Source: Sphingobacterium spiritivorum ATCC 33861 (GTDB lineage: Bacteria > Bacteroidota > Bacteroidia > Sphingobacteriales > Sphingobacteriaceae). From it: a stretch of 64,000 nucleotides of DNA. The first letter of the stretch is position 1, and each line of letters starts with the position of its first letter. Under the pieces are notes generated by a model. It made no database searches. It was not told the DNA's origin and saw only the letters and a list, made by a program, of their open reading frames with translations. The stretch spans positions 1 to 64,000 of the forward strand of contig NZ_GL379771.1 of the NCBI RefSeq assembly GCF_000143765.1, read 5' to 3'. Position numbers and translations under genes: made by a program. Positions 25,928-35,867 of this stretch are shown one piece after another.

Positions 25928-27379
25928 ATGGAAACTAAAGAAGTCTCATTTTTAGAAAAGATCATGCAATCGGTCGCTGTAAAACTGATCATGATATTGG
26001 TACTTACACTGATTATGCTTATACCTATGCATTGGATAAGCGAACTTATTGATGAAAGGAAGTACCGGGAACAGGAAGTCAATTCGGAAATCGCACTTAA
26101 ATGGGGAAAGCAACAGGTCATAGGTACACCTGTACTGGCTATTCCGTACACTAAGATTGCTGATCAGATTTCAGAGAAAAAAGTACAGAATACGGAAGTA
26201 AAGGTTATCGAAAAGGTAAAGGTGACAGAATGGATCTTTTTACTGCCCAATCATGTCAAGATAGACAGTAAGGTCAGTCCCGAGCCACTCAAACGAGGTA
26301 TCTATAAGGTAGTGGTGTACAACACAAAACTTAACATTACCGGAGACTTTGACTCGCTGAACCTTTCTAAATTAAAGATCGATCCGGCAGATGTCAATTG
26401 GGATCAGGCTCGTGTAGTATTCGGGGTAGAGGATTTCAAAGGTCTGAAGGCTACGCCTCAGTTTAGCTGGAAAGATCAGAAATTAGAACTGGAACCGGAC
26501 TTTAACAACCTGACACTTTTCAGCCAGAGTCTGACGGCTCCTGTTTCCATCGCTAACGAAAAGGACAGCAAGCAGAATTTCAATATTTCCTTTGATCTGA
26601 AAGGATCCAAGTCCCTTAACTTTCTTCCGTTGGCAGCACAGACTGACATCTCTATTTCAGGAAACTGGTCTAATCCCAGCTTCAACGGCGCATTTCTTCC
26701 GGAAGACAGACAAGTCGGAACGAATAATTTTTCCGCAAAATGGAGTATCCCAAGTTTTAGCCGCAAACTGCCCCAATCATGGACGGGTACTGCAGAAACA
26801 TTATACAAATTTTACAGTGATGTAGAGGAAACCCAGTACGCCGCTACGACTATGACTGAACCGGCTTCTGCTACGACCTATACACAACAGACACTGACCA
26901 ATGACGATATGGTATCTGTTAATTTTTTACCAGAGGTAAATCAATACCAGAAAACAACACGGGTAGCTAAATATGGTATACTGGTCATTCTGCTGACATT
27001 TACGGCTTTGTTGTTTACGGAGATTGTAAAAAAACAACGCATACATATTATCCAGTATATTCTTATCGGAGCTGCTATGGCTCTCTTTTACTCGCTGTTA
27101 CTCGCACTTAGTGAACAGATGGGCTTTAATATTGCTTATGTACTTGCAGCGCTTGCCACTGTTGGATTGATTGCGGCATTTATCAAGGGCGTCACAAAAG
27201 ACAACAAGACAGCTGCCATCTTTGCAGGTATACTCAGTACGTTCTACATTTTTATATTCGTCCTGATGCAATTACGTGACCTGTCTCTTATTGTCGGCAC
27301 CATAGGCATGTTTGTCATACTGGCTGTACTGATGCGCTTGTCTACAAAGATCAATTGGTATCAGTTTGATAATAAATAA
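25928..27379 (+). CDS. creD: CreD-family inner-membrane protein
   Basis: A 483-residue protein of the CreD (cell envelope integrity) family. In Proteobacteria it belongs to a stress regulon linked to peptidoglycan and colicin or beta-lactam responses. An N-terminal membrane helix (about 15-35) is followed by a large periplasmic beta-rich domain with the family phrases LKWGKQQVIGTPVLAIPY and FNISFDLKGSKSLNFLPL. Five or six C-terminal membrane helices lie from about 345. It is preceded by its own operator and promoter copy, so it is controlled together with the upstream pair but as a separate unit. Confidence 0.93.
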   Translation: METKEVSFLEKIMQSVAVKLIMILVLTLIMLIPMHWISELIDERKYREQEVNSEIALKWGKQQVIGTPVLAIPYTKIADQISEKKVQNTEVKVIEKVKVTEWIFLLPNHVKIDSKVSPEPLKRGIYKVVVYNTKLNITGDFDSLNLSKLKIDPADVNWDQARVVFGVEDFKGLKATPQFSWKDQKLELEPDFNNLTLFSQSLTAPVSIANEKDSKQNFNISFDLKGSKSLNFLPLAAQTDISISGNWSNPSFNGAFLPEDRQVGTNNFSAKWSIPSFSRKLPQSWTGTAETLYKFYSDVEETQYAATTMTEPASATTYTQQTLTNDDMVSVNFLPEVNQYQKTTRVAKYGILVILLTFTALLFTEIVKKQRIHIIQYILIGAAMALFYSLLLALSEQMGFNIAYVLAALATVGLIAAFIKGVTKDNKTAAIFAGILSTFYIFIFVLMQLRDLSLIVGTIGMFVILAVLMRLSTKINWYQFDNK

Positions 27380-27413
27380 AAGTGGGGTGTTTAATTTAAT
27401 AATGATGTGATTT

Positions 27414-27442
27414 TAGCCATTCCCTCGCGGAGGGAGTGGCTA
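27414..27442 (+). terminator. Hairpin after creD
   Basis: A 13-bp stem (27414-27426 with 27430-27442, one G-T pair) around a 3-base loop, 35 bases after creD. No T-run follows directly, so its terminator role is likely but not certain. Confidence 0.5.
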
Positions 27443-27580
27443 TTACACGTTTTAGAATTACAATGATCTTTTTAAAAATATATCTCACTGCCATTCATAT
27501 ACTGTTTACGCATAAATGACCCGTTTTATTTAAGTTATTAAAGCCTTTTAGTAACTTGCGCTTCATTTATTCTAGTATTT

Positions 27581-29680
27581 ATGAAGAAACATATATTAGC
27601 TGTAGCTATGGTTTCGGTTTCGGGTCTTACGCTTGCTCAGTCAGGGCCGGATTTAAAAACGGACAAATCTTTAATCGATCAACGCATGGCACATCAATCC
27701 AACACAACAGCACTTACTCCGGAAATTTTATGGAAGTTAGGACGTGTATCTGCAGAAGGACTGACAACAGATGGCAAAACGCTTATCTATGCTGTATCTC
27801 AGTACAACTTTGAGCAGAACAGTTCGGAGAGAAATCTTTTTTCTGTAGCCGTAACCGGAGGAAAAGCAATTCCATTTTCTCAGGAAAAAGGAGGCGAATC
27901 GGTGGTGCATATTGCAGAAAACGGAGATGTGATCTATCTTTTAAAGGGTCAGCTCTGGAAAAAAAATATCAGCGGAGGTGCGGCAACGCAACTTACTAAG
28001 GGGGAACTCGAACTGGAGAATGTTAAATTTTCACCGGATGGTAAACATATTTTATTCAGCCAGTCGGTATTAATCAAAAAATACCACAGTCCTGACCGTT
28101 ATCCTGATCTTCCTAAGTCAGATGCCTACGTATTTGACAATCTGGATTACCGTCATTGGGATACTTTCAATAATGGAAAATTCAACCATCCTTTTGTAGC
28201 TACATATAATAACGGAGTAATCGGAGAACCTGTAGATCTTTTACAGGACGAACCCTATTACAGCCCTCAGATGCCTTTTGGCGGAGCGGAAGATTTCGCA
28301 TGGTCTCCGGATAGTAAAGCAGTGCTCTACGTTTCAAAGAAAAAATTCGGAACAGACTATGCTGTCAGCACCAATACAGATATCTATCGGTATGACCTGT
28401 CCAGCAAACAGACAACCAATCTGACAGAAGGAATGAACGGTTACGATACAAATCCAACTTACAGTCCGAATGGACAAATGCTCACCTGGTTGAGCATGAA
28501 GACTGAAGGCTATGAAGCAGATAAGAATGATATTGTGCTATTTGACAAATCCAGTTCACAGCGGCTTAATCTTACCGCACACTGGGACGGGACAGTCAAT
28601 TCATTTATATGGAGTAAAGATAACCGCAAAATTTATTTTACAGCCCCTGTCAAAGGAACAGTACAATTATTCGAACTTACAATACCTGCAAATTTAAAAA
28701 CAAAAGCATTCCCTCAGATCCAACAGATCAGCTCAGGAGAGTTTGATATAACAGGCATAGTCGGACAGAGTGATAATGCCCTGATCGTAACGTCTACCAA
28801 ACTCACACATGCTCCGGAAGTGTACCATTATGATCTTAGTAAAAAAGAACTGAAGCCCGTCACAACTGTAAATGATGAGTTGTATGCCGGTATCTATACC
28901 AATAAGGTGGCCTCCCGTGTCACCAAGACCTCAGATGGTAAAGATTTATTTTCGTGGGTAGTCTATCCTCCGGATTTTGATCCTGCAAAAAAATATCCGA
29001 CTATTCTGTATTGTGAAGGAGGCCCTCAATCCGCACTGACTCAATTTTACTCTTTCCGCTGGAACCTGCAACTGATAGCCTCTCAGGGATATATTGTGAT
29101 TGCTCCAAACCGCCGGGGAATGCCGGGCTGGGGTGAAAAATGGAATGCCGATATTTCCAAAGACTGGGGAGGCCAGCCTATACGGGATTACCTTGCAGCT
29201 ATCGATGATATTTCGAAAGAACAATATGTAGACACTGCACGTCGCGGAGCTATCGGCGCCAGCTATGGCGGATATTCGGTGTATATGCTGGCAGGGGTAC
29301 ACCAAAATCGTTTCAAATCATTTATCGCACACAACGGCCTGTTTGATATGCGGAGCTGGTATGGTACTACTGAAGAATTATTTTTCGCAAATCACGATCT
29401 GGGTGGACCGTACTGGGATAAAGCAAATGATAAAACCTACCATCAGTTTAACCCTATTGAATACGCTAACAACTGGAATACACCCATCCTGATCTTTCAG
29501 GGAGGTAAAGACTACCGTGTACCTGTCGGACAGGGATTAGCGGCATTTCAACTGGCACAATTGAAGAAAATAAAAAGTCGTCTGGTATACCTTCCGGACG
29601 AAAATCACTGGGTGCTCTCCGGACATAATGCGCAGGTATGGCAACGTGAGTTTTTTGGCTGGCTCAAAGAAACCTTGTAA
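27581..29680 (+). CDS. S9-family prolyl-oligopeptidase-type peptidase, secreted
   Basis: A 699-residue exported serine peptidase that trims peptides or dipeptides in the periplasm. The signal peptide ends near residue 19 (LTLAQ). A beta-propeller of WD40/PD40-like repeats (SPDGKHILF, SPDSKAVLY, SPNGQMLTW) covers about 45-420. The alpha/beta-hydrolase domain carries the nucleophile in GASYGGYS (Ser561), the acid Asp644 (GGKDYRVP) and His676 (ENHWVL). All three catalytic residues are present. It sits alone between the creD hairpin and a strong terminator. The exact S9 subfamily (acylaminoacyl- or dipeptidyl-peptidase) is not certain. Confidence 0.92.
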   Translation: MKKHILAVAMVSVSGLTLAQSGPDLKTDKSLIDQRMAHQSNTTALTPEILWKLGRVSAEGLTTDGKTLIYAVSQYNFEQNSSERNLFSVAVTGGKAIPFSQEKGGESVVHIAENGDVIYLLKGQLWKKNISGGAATQLTKGELELENVKFSPDGKHILFSQSVLIKKYHSPDRYPDLPKSDAYVFDNLDYRHWDTFNNGKFNHPFVATYNNGVIGEPVDLLQDEPYYSPQMPFGGAEDFAWSPDSKAVLYVSKKKFGTDYAVSTNTDIYRYDLSSKQTTNLTEGMNGYDTNPTYSPNGQMLTWLSMKTEGYEADKNDIVLFDKSSSQRLNLTAHWDGTVNSFIWSKDNRKIYFTAPVKGTVQLFELTIPANLKTKAFPQIQQISSGEFDITGIVGQSDNALIVTSTKLTHAPEVYHYDLSKKELKPVTTVNDELYAGIYTNKVASRVTKTSDGKDLFSWVVYPPDFDPAKKYPTILYCEGGPQSALTQFYSFRWNLQLIASQGYIVIAPNRRGMPGWGEKWNADISKDWGGQPIRDYLAAIDDISKEQYVDTARRGAIGASYGGYSVYMLAGVHQNRFKSFIAHNGLFDMRSWYGTTEELFFANHDLGGPYWDKANDKTYHQFNPIEYANNWNTPILIFQGGKDYRVPVGQGLAAFQLAQLKKIKSRLVYLPDENHWVLSGHNAQVWQREFFGWLKETL

Positions 29681-29686
29681 AACATA

Positions 29687-29718
29687 AAAAGGTCCCGAAA
29701 TTTTTTTCGGGACCTTTT
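29687..29718. terminator. Bidirectional terminator after the S9 peptidase
   Basis: A 14-bp perfect stem (29687-29700 with 29705-29718), A-rich on one side and T-rich on the other, between convergent genes. Confidence 0.85.
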
Positions 29719-29800
29719 ATTTATATCATCTGCAAGGAATCATATCTAAAGCAAAGCGCTATAAGAAAAGGTATGATTTCCGGACAGTTGTGTCAAAATA

Positions 29801-30748
29801 TTATTTGGTATCCTTCTTTCCGAAAATGGAAAGTCTGATATACTTTCCGGGATGATTCTTCACATCTTTAATCAGATTATCCAGCTCCTCAGAGGCACTG
29901 TTGAGATTATTATATAACTTATCATCATTAAGCAACAGACTGATAGAACCATCACCATTATTGATCTTATTAGTTATTTCCTGAACATCCTGCATAGCCT
30001 GGTTTGCTTTGTCTACTGTAGATTTGATTTCGATTTTGGCCATCTGATCAGATACATTATCCAGATTATTCATGATATGATCCAGTTTCTTACCGTTATT
30101 CTTGAAATTAACTGTGATCGATTCCAGATTCGCCATGATTCTTCCCAGACGCGCCTTTTCAGTTCCCAGTAATCCGTTGACCTCTCCGGTAATACCTTCA
30201 ATATTTTTCATGGTAACAGAGATGCTGTGTACACTTCTCTTCACGTCTTTTTGAAAGTCTTTATCCAGAATGGCATTTACCGCTACCAGTACCGAGTCCA
30301 TGCGGGCTGCGATATTTTCAACTTTCTTCTGTAATGGCTCTACCTTTTCCATCAGATTCTGCTGCACATCAGATGTCAGCGGATCGCCGTCATTAGCCAA
30401 TGTGGTACTATTTCCTAAATTAAAAACGATAATCTTACTTCCCAGCAGGTCTGCACTCATGATGCGGGCAACAGTATTGGAAGGGATTTCATATTCTTTC
30501 TTAATCTTAAATTCGGTTCTGATCTGTCCATCCGGCATTAGTGTCATTTTTGACACACGCCCTATCTGATAACCGTTGACCATTACAGGTTTTGATACAG
30601 CCAGACCATCCACATTTCCATATACTGTGTAAAATGTATTTTCGCTACTGAAAACATCATTTCCTTTCAAAAAACTATATCCAATAAACAGTAAGGCAAT
30701 GGCAACAATTGTCAATGCCCCTACTTTGGTCTCATTTGCTATTTTCAA
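29801..30748 (-). CDS. MlaD/MCE-domain lipid transport protein
   Basis: A 315-residue inner-membrane-anchored MCE protein, likely the substrate-binding part of an Mla-type phospholipid transporter. One N-terminal helix (about 8-28) is followed by the MCE domain at about 38-115, with NVDGLAVSKPVMVNGYQIGRVSKM, typical of MlaD. The rest is long and helical, with heptad-like repeats that suggest a coiled coil or needle. No MlaE or MlaF gene is adjacent. It lies 69 bases after the amidase gene on the same strand, and both are divergent from lptD, an arrangement common in Bacteroidota. Confidence 0.88.
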   Translation of the reverse strand: MKIANETKVGALTIVAIALLFIGYSFLKGNDVFSSENTFYTVYGNVDGLAVSKPVMVNGYQIGRVSKMTLMPDGQIRTEFKIKKEYEIPSNTVARIMSADLLGSKIIVFNLGNSTTLANDGDPLTSDVQQNLMEKVEPLQKKVENIAARMDSVLVAVNAILDKDFQKDVKRSVHSISVTMKNIEGITGEVNGLLGTEKARLGRIMANLESITVNFKNNGKKLDHIMNNLDNVSDQMAKIEIKSTVDKANQAMQDVQEITNKINNGDGSISLLLNDDKLYNNLNSASEELDNLIKDVKNHPGKYIRLSIFGKKDTK

Positions 30749-30817
30749 AATCGTACTATATTACAAACTAAAAAGAAATTAAAACTATCTCTTACAACAG
30801 TCGAAGATACTAATTGT

Positions 30818-31672
30818 TTAGCGTTCCACACTTCTTTTATAGGTTTTAATTGCATTCAACAGGTTATTAATAATCTCATTCTGACCTGAATCTGACATCA
30901 TAAACTGTTCTTCATCCGGATTACTGATAAATCCGATCTCCGTCAATACCGCCGGCATACCCGCTCTGGCCAGTACCGCAAGACTCTTTTCCCACACGCC
31001 ACGATTCGTACGTCCTGATTTGACATATTCATTTTGCATGTAAGAGGCTAGTTTAATACTTTGATCACGGAATTGGTTTTTCATTAACGAGAAGACAATA
31101 TAACTTTCGGGGTCCTTCGGATCAAAACCCTGGTAGTTGTCTTTGTAATTGGACTCCAGCAACAGTGAGGCATTCTCACGAAGAGCAGCATCCTGTTCGC
31201 CTAATCTTCCGTAACCGGACACCAGTGTTTCCGTTCCCTTTGCCGAAGAGTTAGTCACAGATGAAGTAACACGTTTACCTTTGCGATTACGAGTTGTCAC
31301 TCGGCTTATACCTCCGGAGTTACAATGGATAGAAATGAAAAGATCTGCATGATTATCATTCGCATAATAAATACGCTTATAAAGTTCAACGAATTCATCT
31401 GTCTTACGTGTATACAAAACCTTGACTCCCGGCAATTCGGACTCAATCAGTTTTCCCAATTTCAATGCTACCTGCAAGGCAATATGTTTTTCCAGTGTCT
31501 CCCGGCCCCTCGCTCCTGAATCATGCCCTCCGTGCCCGGCATCAATGACAATAGTCTTTATTTTGTATGGAGATTTACTTTGAGATTTATTGGTGGATGG
31601 CAGAATAAGAAAAATAATAAGTAATGATAGTGCGATTAATTTTGTTCTCCCAAAAATCTTTTTTACGTCCAT
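30818..31672 (-). CDS. N-acetylmuramoyl-L-alanine amidase (Amidase_3)
   Basis: A 284-residue exported cell-wall amidase that cuts the bond between MurNAc and the stem peptide, usually for daughter-cell separation. A signal or anchor helix lies at about residues 10-25. The zinc site is visible as IDAGHGGHDSGARG (His47), Glu61 and SIHCNSG (His116), and the catalytic Glu is in VLTEIGFISNPDEE near residue 250. An insertion with KGTETLVSGYGR lies before the YKDNYQGFDPKDPES stretch. It is the first gene of a pair with the MlaD-type gene. Confidence 0.92.
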   Translation of the reverse strand: MDVKKIFGRTKLIALSLLIIFLILPSTNKSQSKSPYKIKTIVIDAGHGGHDSGARGRETLEKHIALQVALKLGKLIESELPGVKVLYTRKTDEFVELYKRIYYANDNHADLFISIHCNSGGISRVTTRNRKGKRVTSSVTNSSAKGTETLVSGYGRLGEQDAALRENASLLLESNYKDNYQGFDPKDPESYIVFSLMKNQFRDQSIKLASYMQNEYVKSGRTNRGVWEKSLAVLARAGMPAVLTEIGFISNPDEEQFMMSDSGQNEIINNLLNAIKTYKRSVER

Positions 31673-31788
31673 ATGGTATCTTCTTTATTTAACTGAAATT
31701 TGACTAGCTATTTGTGATTAAACACAAATTTAACTCATTTAGCATTATTTAACATTAAAACCCCTGTTTTTTCTACATCTTTTTTGAC

Positions 31789-31796
31789 TAATTTTG
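31789..31796 (+). promoter_or_regulatory. Putative lptD -7 element
   Basis: TAATTTTG matches TAnnTTTG and lies 47 bases before the TTG start of lptD. No good -33 element was seen at the normal spacing. Confidence 0.45.
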
Positions 31797-31843
31797 TCGC
31801 CAAGAGTTTATCTTTATCACAAAAATAATATTCATTATCCACT

Positions 31844-34474
31844 TTGAAGGCGTTAACGGACTTTTTAACATATTTATTACTTCTCGTAATGTGTATTTCT
31901 TTAGCATATGCTCAGGAAATTACCCCTTCAAAAGCGTCGAAGTCTACGATCCAGGATACAACAAAAAGTATTACCGATACGACAAAATTGGTAACACAGG
32001 ACAGTATACGTGATTCTGTAGTTGTCAAAAATGAAAGTGGCCTGCAATCTACAGTCAGCATCGTAGCAGTAGACAGTCAGTATACGCAGGTAGATAAGAA
32101 TATAACTTATCTGTATAAAGGTGCAAAGGTCAAATATCAGGATTTTGAGTTATCTGCCGATTTCATCCGTCTGGATCGTAACACAAATGAACTCTTTGCC
32201 AGCGGGGTCATCGACCATAATGGAAAATACGTGGGCAGGCCCGTTGTATTATTTCCAAACGAAACACCAAAGTCTGTAGATTCCCTAACCTACAATTACA
32301 AAACGCAGGAAGGTAATACCTATGGAATTATGACCGAAGTAGACGGAGGATACATACAGGCCAAAGTCGTGCGGAAAAATATGTACGATGAGATGTCCAT
32401 ATACAAAGGTTTGTACAGCACCTGTGATTTGCCTTATCCACATACCCATTTCGGTCTACAAATTTCAAAGGGGATTGTTACCAAAAATCAAATCATTGCA
32501 GGCCCTACCTATCTGGTTGTAGAAAACATACCAGTCAAATTCGTTGCCATTCCTTTTGGTTTTTTTCCTAAACCTAATAAAAGATCTTCCGGATTCCTGT
32601 TCCCTTCTTTCGGAGAGGATGCAACCCGGGGATTTACGATCAGGGACATCGGCTGGTATCTGGCTTTTAATGATTACTGGGATACCGAATTGCGGGCAAC
32701 GATCTTCTCCAAAGGATCCTGGGAGGCACGCGTCAATACACAGTACAAGGTCAACTATAAATACAACGGCGGATTTAACCTGAGCTTTGCATCAACTAAG
32801 ACCGGTGTGGAAGGAACTGACGATTACGGGTCTGATAAAGTATTTAATGTCACGTGGAACCATACCCAACGTCAGGAAGCTAATCCGGGAACATCATTCA
32901 GTGCATCGGTAAATTTTGGTAGTAGCTCTTACTATAAAAGAACAGGTGCTCTGGTCAATAATTTTAACGATCTGACACGTAATAATATGTCCTCATCCAT
33001 CAGTTATGGGAAAGTGTTCGCTGATGGAAAAGTCAACTTCACTTCCAGTCTCAGTCACAGACAGGAAATGGCAACCGGACGTGTAGATTTAGAATTACCG
33101 ACCTTCAGTCTTAACGTAGCCTCATTCAATCCGTTTGACAGCAAAGAACGTGTCGGAGAACAAAAATGGTATCAACGTATTACCGTAGGCTATAGTTTAC
33201 AGGGGCGTAACTCCATATCTATCGGAGATTCCCTCTTGTTTACTAAAGAAGCACTCAATAAATTTTCGAACGGATTCCAGCACTCCATTCCGATCAGTCT
33301 CTCGCTTAATGCTTTCAAACATTTTCAGTTCAACACAAGTGTCAATTACACCGAACGCTGGTATCTGCAAAGTATCCGCAAATCCTTATTGAATGAACCT
33401 CAGGGATATAAACCTGTTACCGATACACTTCAGGGATTCAAACGCGCATATGATTACTCCATATCTACAGGTCTATCAACCAAAATATACGGGATGTATC
33501 CCAAGATCGGAAAAATACAGAACATCAGACACGTCGTTACTCCCTCTATCAATCTGAATTACAGACCCGATTTCTCGGATCCTTCATTCGGATTTTACAG
33601 AAATTTCATTGACGAAAACGGCAGACAATCCCGGTATTCTATTTTCCAAAACGGAATCTACGGAAGTCCGGGTTCAGGAAGATCAATGGGAATCGGATTC
33701 TCCGTGGATAATAACCTGGAAGCCAAAGTTCTCAGCAAAAGTGACACCTCCAATAACGGAGTCAAGAAAATTCCGATCCTGCAAGGTCTGACCTTTAGTG
33801 GAAATTACAACTTTGTAGCAGACTCCCTTAAACTTACTCCGATTAGTTTCTCCGGACGTACAGCTCTTTTTGGGGAAAAGATCAATATCAACTTCAACGG
33901 TTCATTAGATCCGTATTCCATTGACAAATTCGGAACTAAGATCAACAAATATGCTATTCAGAGTGGCAAGCTTGCACGATTGACCAGTTTTGGTTTTTCT
34001 TTTGACTATAGTTTCAATCCTGATGCATCCAGGAGTCGTAACAAAAATATTGATTCCCTTCGTAATACAGTCCAGAATATGACGCCTGAACAAGCGGAAG
34101 CCCTGGCCCGTATCAGTTCAAATCCAAATGCCTTCGTGGATTTCAACATTCCATGGAATCTGGCCGGATCCTTCAGTTTTCAATACAGCAAACCGGGATT
34201 ACAGTCTACAATGACTGCCACGCTTAACGTAAGTGGTGACTTTAACCTTACTCCAAAATGGAAAGTACAGTTTAACTCCGGATATGATTTCAGAGCAAAG
34301 CAGGTATCCATGACCCAATTCAATATCTACAGAGATCTACACTGTTGGGACATGTCCGTCGGATGGACCCCATTTGGTCAATACAAAAGTTACAATATCA
34401 CAATCCGGGCCAAAGCCTCCGTATTGCAGGATCTTAAGTTATCTAAACGCAACAGCAGTTTTAGCGGATATTAA
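31844..34474 (+). CDS. lptD: LPS-assembly protein LptD-like outer-membrane protein
   Basis: An 876-residue outer-membrane protein that, with an LptE-like partner, inserts lipopolysaccharide into the outer leaflet. The only usable start is TTG at 31844, because a stop codon lies in frame at 31826 with no ATG between. From there the protein begins with a good signal peptide (about 1-23, cleaved in AYA-QE). The N-terminal OstA-like jellyroll covers about 75-220 (YQDFELSADFIRLDRNTNELFASG). The beta-barrel follows, ending in a short hydrophobic strand. LptE is not nearby. cinA follows 37 bases later and may be co-transcribed. Confidence 0.88.
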   Translation: MKALTDFLTYLLLLVMCISLAYAQEITPSKASKSTIQDTTKSITDTTKLVTQDSIRDSVVVKNESGLQSTVSIVAVDSQYTQVDKNITYLYKGAKVKYQDFELSADFIRLDRNTNELFASGVIDHNGKYVGRPVVLFPNETPKSVDSLTYNYKTQEGNTYGIMTEVDGGYIQAKVVRKNMYDEMSIYKGLYSTCDLPYPHTHFGLQISKGIVTKNQIIAGPTYLVVENIPVKFVAIPFGFFPKPNKRSSGFLFPSFGEDATRGFTIRDIGWYLAFNDYWDTELRATIFSKGSWEARVNTQYKVNYKYNGGFNLSFASTKTGVEGTDDYGSDKVFNVTWNHTQRQEANPGTSFSASVNFGSSSYYKRTGALVNNFNDLTRNNMSSSISYGKVFADGKVNFTSSLSHRQEMATGRVDLELPTFSLNVASFNPFDSKERVGEQKWYQRITVGYSLQGRNSISIGDSLLFTKEALNKFSNGFQHSIPISLSLNAFKHFQFNTSVNYTERWYLQSIRKSLLNEPQGYKPVTDTLQGFKRAYDYSISTGLSTKIYGMYPKIGKIQNIRHVVTPSINLNYRPDFSDPSFGFYRNFIDENGRQSRYSIFQNGIYGSPGSGRSMGIGFSVDNNLEAKVLSKSDTSNNGVKKIPILQGLTFSGNYNFVADSLKLTPISFSGRTALFGEKININFNGSLDPYSIDKFGTKINKYAIQSGKLARLTSFGFSFDYSFNPDASRSRNKNIDSLRNTVQNMTPEQAEALARISSNPNAFVDFNIPWNLAGSFSFQYSKPGLQSTMTATLNVSGDFNLTPKWKVQFNSGYDFRAKQVSMTQFNIYRDLHCWDMSVGWTPFGQYKSYNITIRAKASVLQDLKLSKRNSSFSGY

Positions 34475-34511
34475 CGATGACCGCCGCTGCTGAAACTTAA
34501 TATGTAAATCA

Positions 34512-35771
34512 ATGACAGCAGAAATTATAACTATCGGAGATGAAATTCTGATTGGTCAGATCATAGACACCAATTCTGCATGGATCGCCAAGCAGCTCAA
34601 AAATATCAATATCTCCATCGGGCAGATTACATCTGTTTCTGACAGCAAAGAAGCGATCCGTCAAACTTTACAGGAAGCAGCCGGAAGAGCGGATATTATT
34701 ATTGTCACAGGGGGACTCGGTCCCACCAAAGATGATATCACAAAGATAACAGCAGCAGATTATTTCGGTACACACCTTATGCGCGATGCGAAAGTACTGG
34801 CTCACGTAGAAGATTTTTTCAAGCAAAGAGGCTTGGAAATGCTGGAGATCAATTTGCAGCAAGCCGATATTTTAGCCAATTCAGAAGTACTGTTTAACGA
34901 TGTGGGAACAGCTCCGGGTATGTTTGTCAGACAAGATAATAAGTACTACTTCTTTATACCGGGCGTACCTTTTGAAATGAAGTTTTTGGTTACAAACCGG
35001 ATTCTTCCTATATTATCCACACTGGATATCGGTCAGTCCATCTGGACGCAGAATATTATTACTGCAGGAATCGGTGAATCATTCCTCGCCAATACTATTG
35101 CAGATATCGAAGATGCACTGCCTGATTACATCAAACTGGCTTACCTGCCGAAGTACGGTTCTGTACGCATGCGACTAACGGCCATCGGTCAGGATGCATC
35201 GGCACTCCGGCAAGAGACTGAACAATTCGCAAACCGTATAGTAGATCGTGTACGGTCACATGTTATCTCTACAGAAGATCTGACTATCGAAGAAGTCATC
35301 ATCAAAGAATTTGCAAAACGTAACCTTACTTTGTCTACAGCAGAAAGCTGCACCGGAGGATTTTTAGCGGCGCAACTGACCGCTGTACCGGGATGCAGTC
35401 AGATCTTTACAGGAGGCACTATCCCCTACTCCAATAAACTGAAAATGCAGCTTTTAGGCGTAACAGAAGCTACATTATCATCTTATGGAGCTGTCAGTGA
35501 ACAAACCGTAATTGAAATGGCGAATGGCAGCAAAAAGAACTTTGAAACCGATTATGCAATTGCAACAAGCGGGATAGCCGGACCGGATGGCGGAACTTCC
35601 GAAAAACCTGTAGGAACAGTATGGATCGCTATTGCCGGAAAGGAAAAAGTGATAACCAAAAAATGCCAGTTTACACCAAACAGACAGGTAAATATAGAAT
35701 TGGCGACTGCTTATGCCTATAATATGCTATGGAATTTGTTTCATACGGAAAACAACTTTAGCATAGAATAA
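34512..35771 (+). CDS. cinA: CinA-family competence/damage-inducible protein, nicotinamide-nucleotide amidase
   Basis: A 419-residue two-domain protein. The N-terminal MoaB/MogA-like (COG1058) domain is about residues 1-170 (MTAEIITIGDEILIGQIIDTNS, VTGGLGPTKDD). The C-terminal CinA/PncC domain is about 260-415 (STAESCTGGFLAAQLTAVPG, ATSGIAGPDGGTSEKPVGTVWIA). In other bacteria the C-domain deamidates NMN for NAD recycling and the N-domain hydrolyses ADP-ribose. Both are intact here. It follows lptD by 37 bases. Confidence 0.95.
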   Translation: MTAEIITIGDEILIGQIIDTNSAWIAKQLKNINISIGQITSVSDSKEAIRQTLQEAAGRADIIIVTGGLGPTKDDITKITAADYFGTHLMRDAKVLAHVEDFFKQRGLEMLEINLQQADILANSEVLFNDVGTAPGMFVRQDNKYYFFIPGVPFEMKFLVTNRILPILSTLDIGQSIWTQNIITAGIGESFLANTIADIEDALPDYIKLAYLPKYGSVRMRLTAIGQDASALRQETEQFANRIVDRVRSHVISTEDLTIEEVIIKEFAKRNLTLSTAESCTGGFLAAQLTAVPGCSQIFTGGTIPYSNKLKMQLLGVTEATLSSYGAVSEQTVIEMANGSKKNFETDYAIATSGIAGPDGGTSEKPVGTVWIAIAGKEKVITKKCQFTPNRQVNIELATAYAYNMLWNLFHTENNFSIE

Positions 35772-35867
35772 AATATTCAAAAAAGACTAAATCAAAAAAT
35801 TAAATTTTGTTTGATCAATCTATTACAATTAATAATTAACTTAGTATTTTGACAACGATAAAGACGC

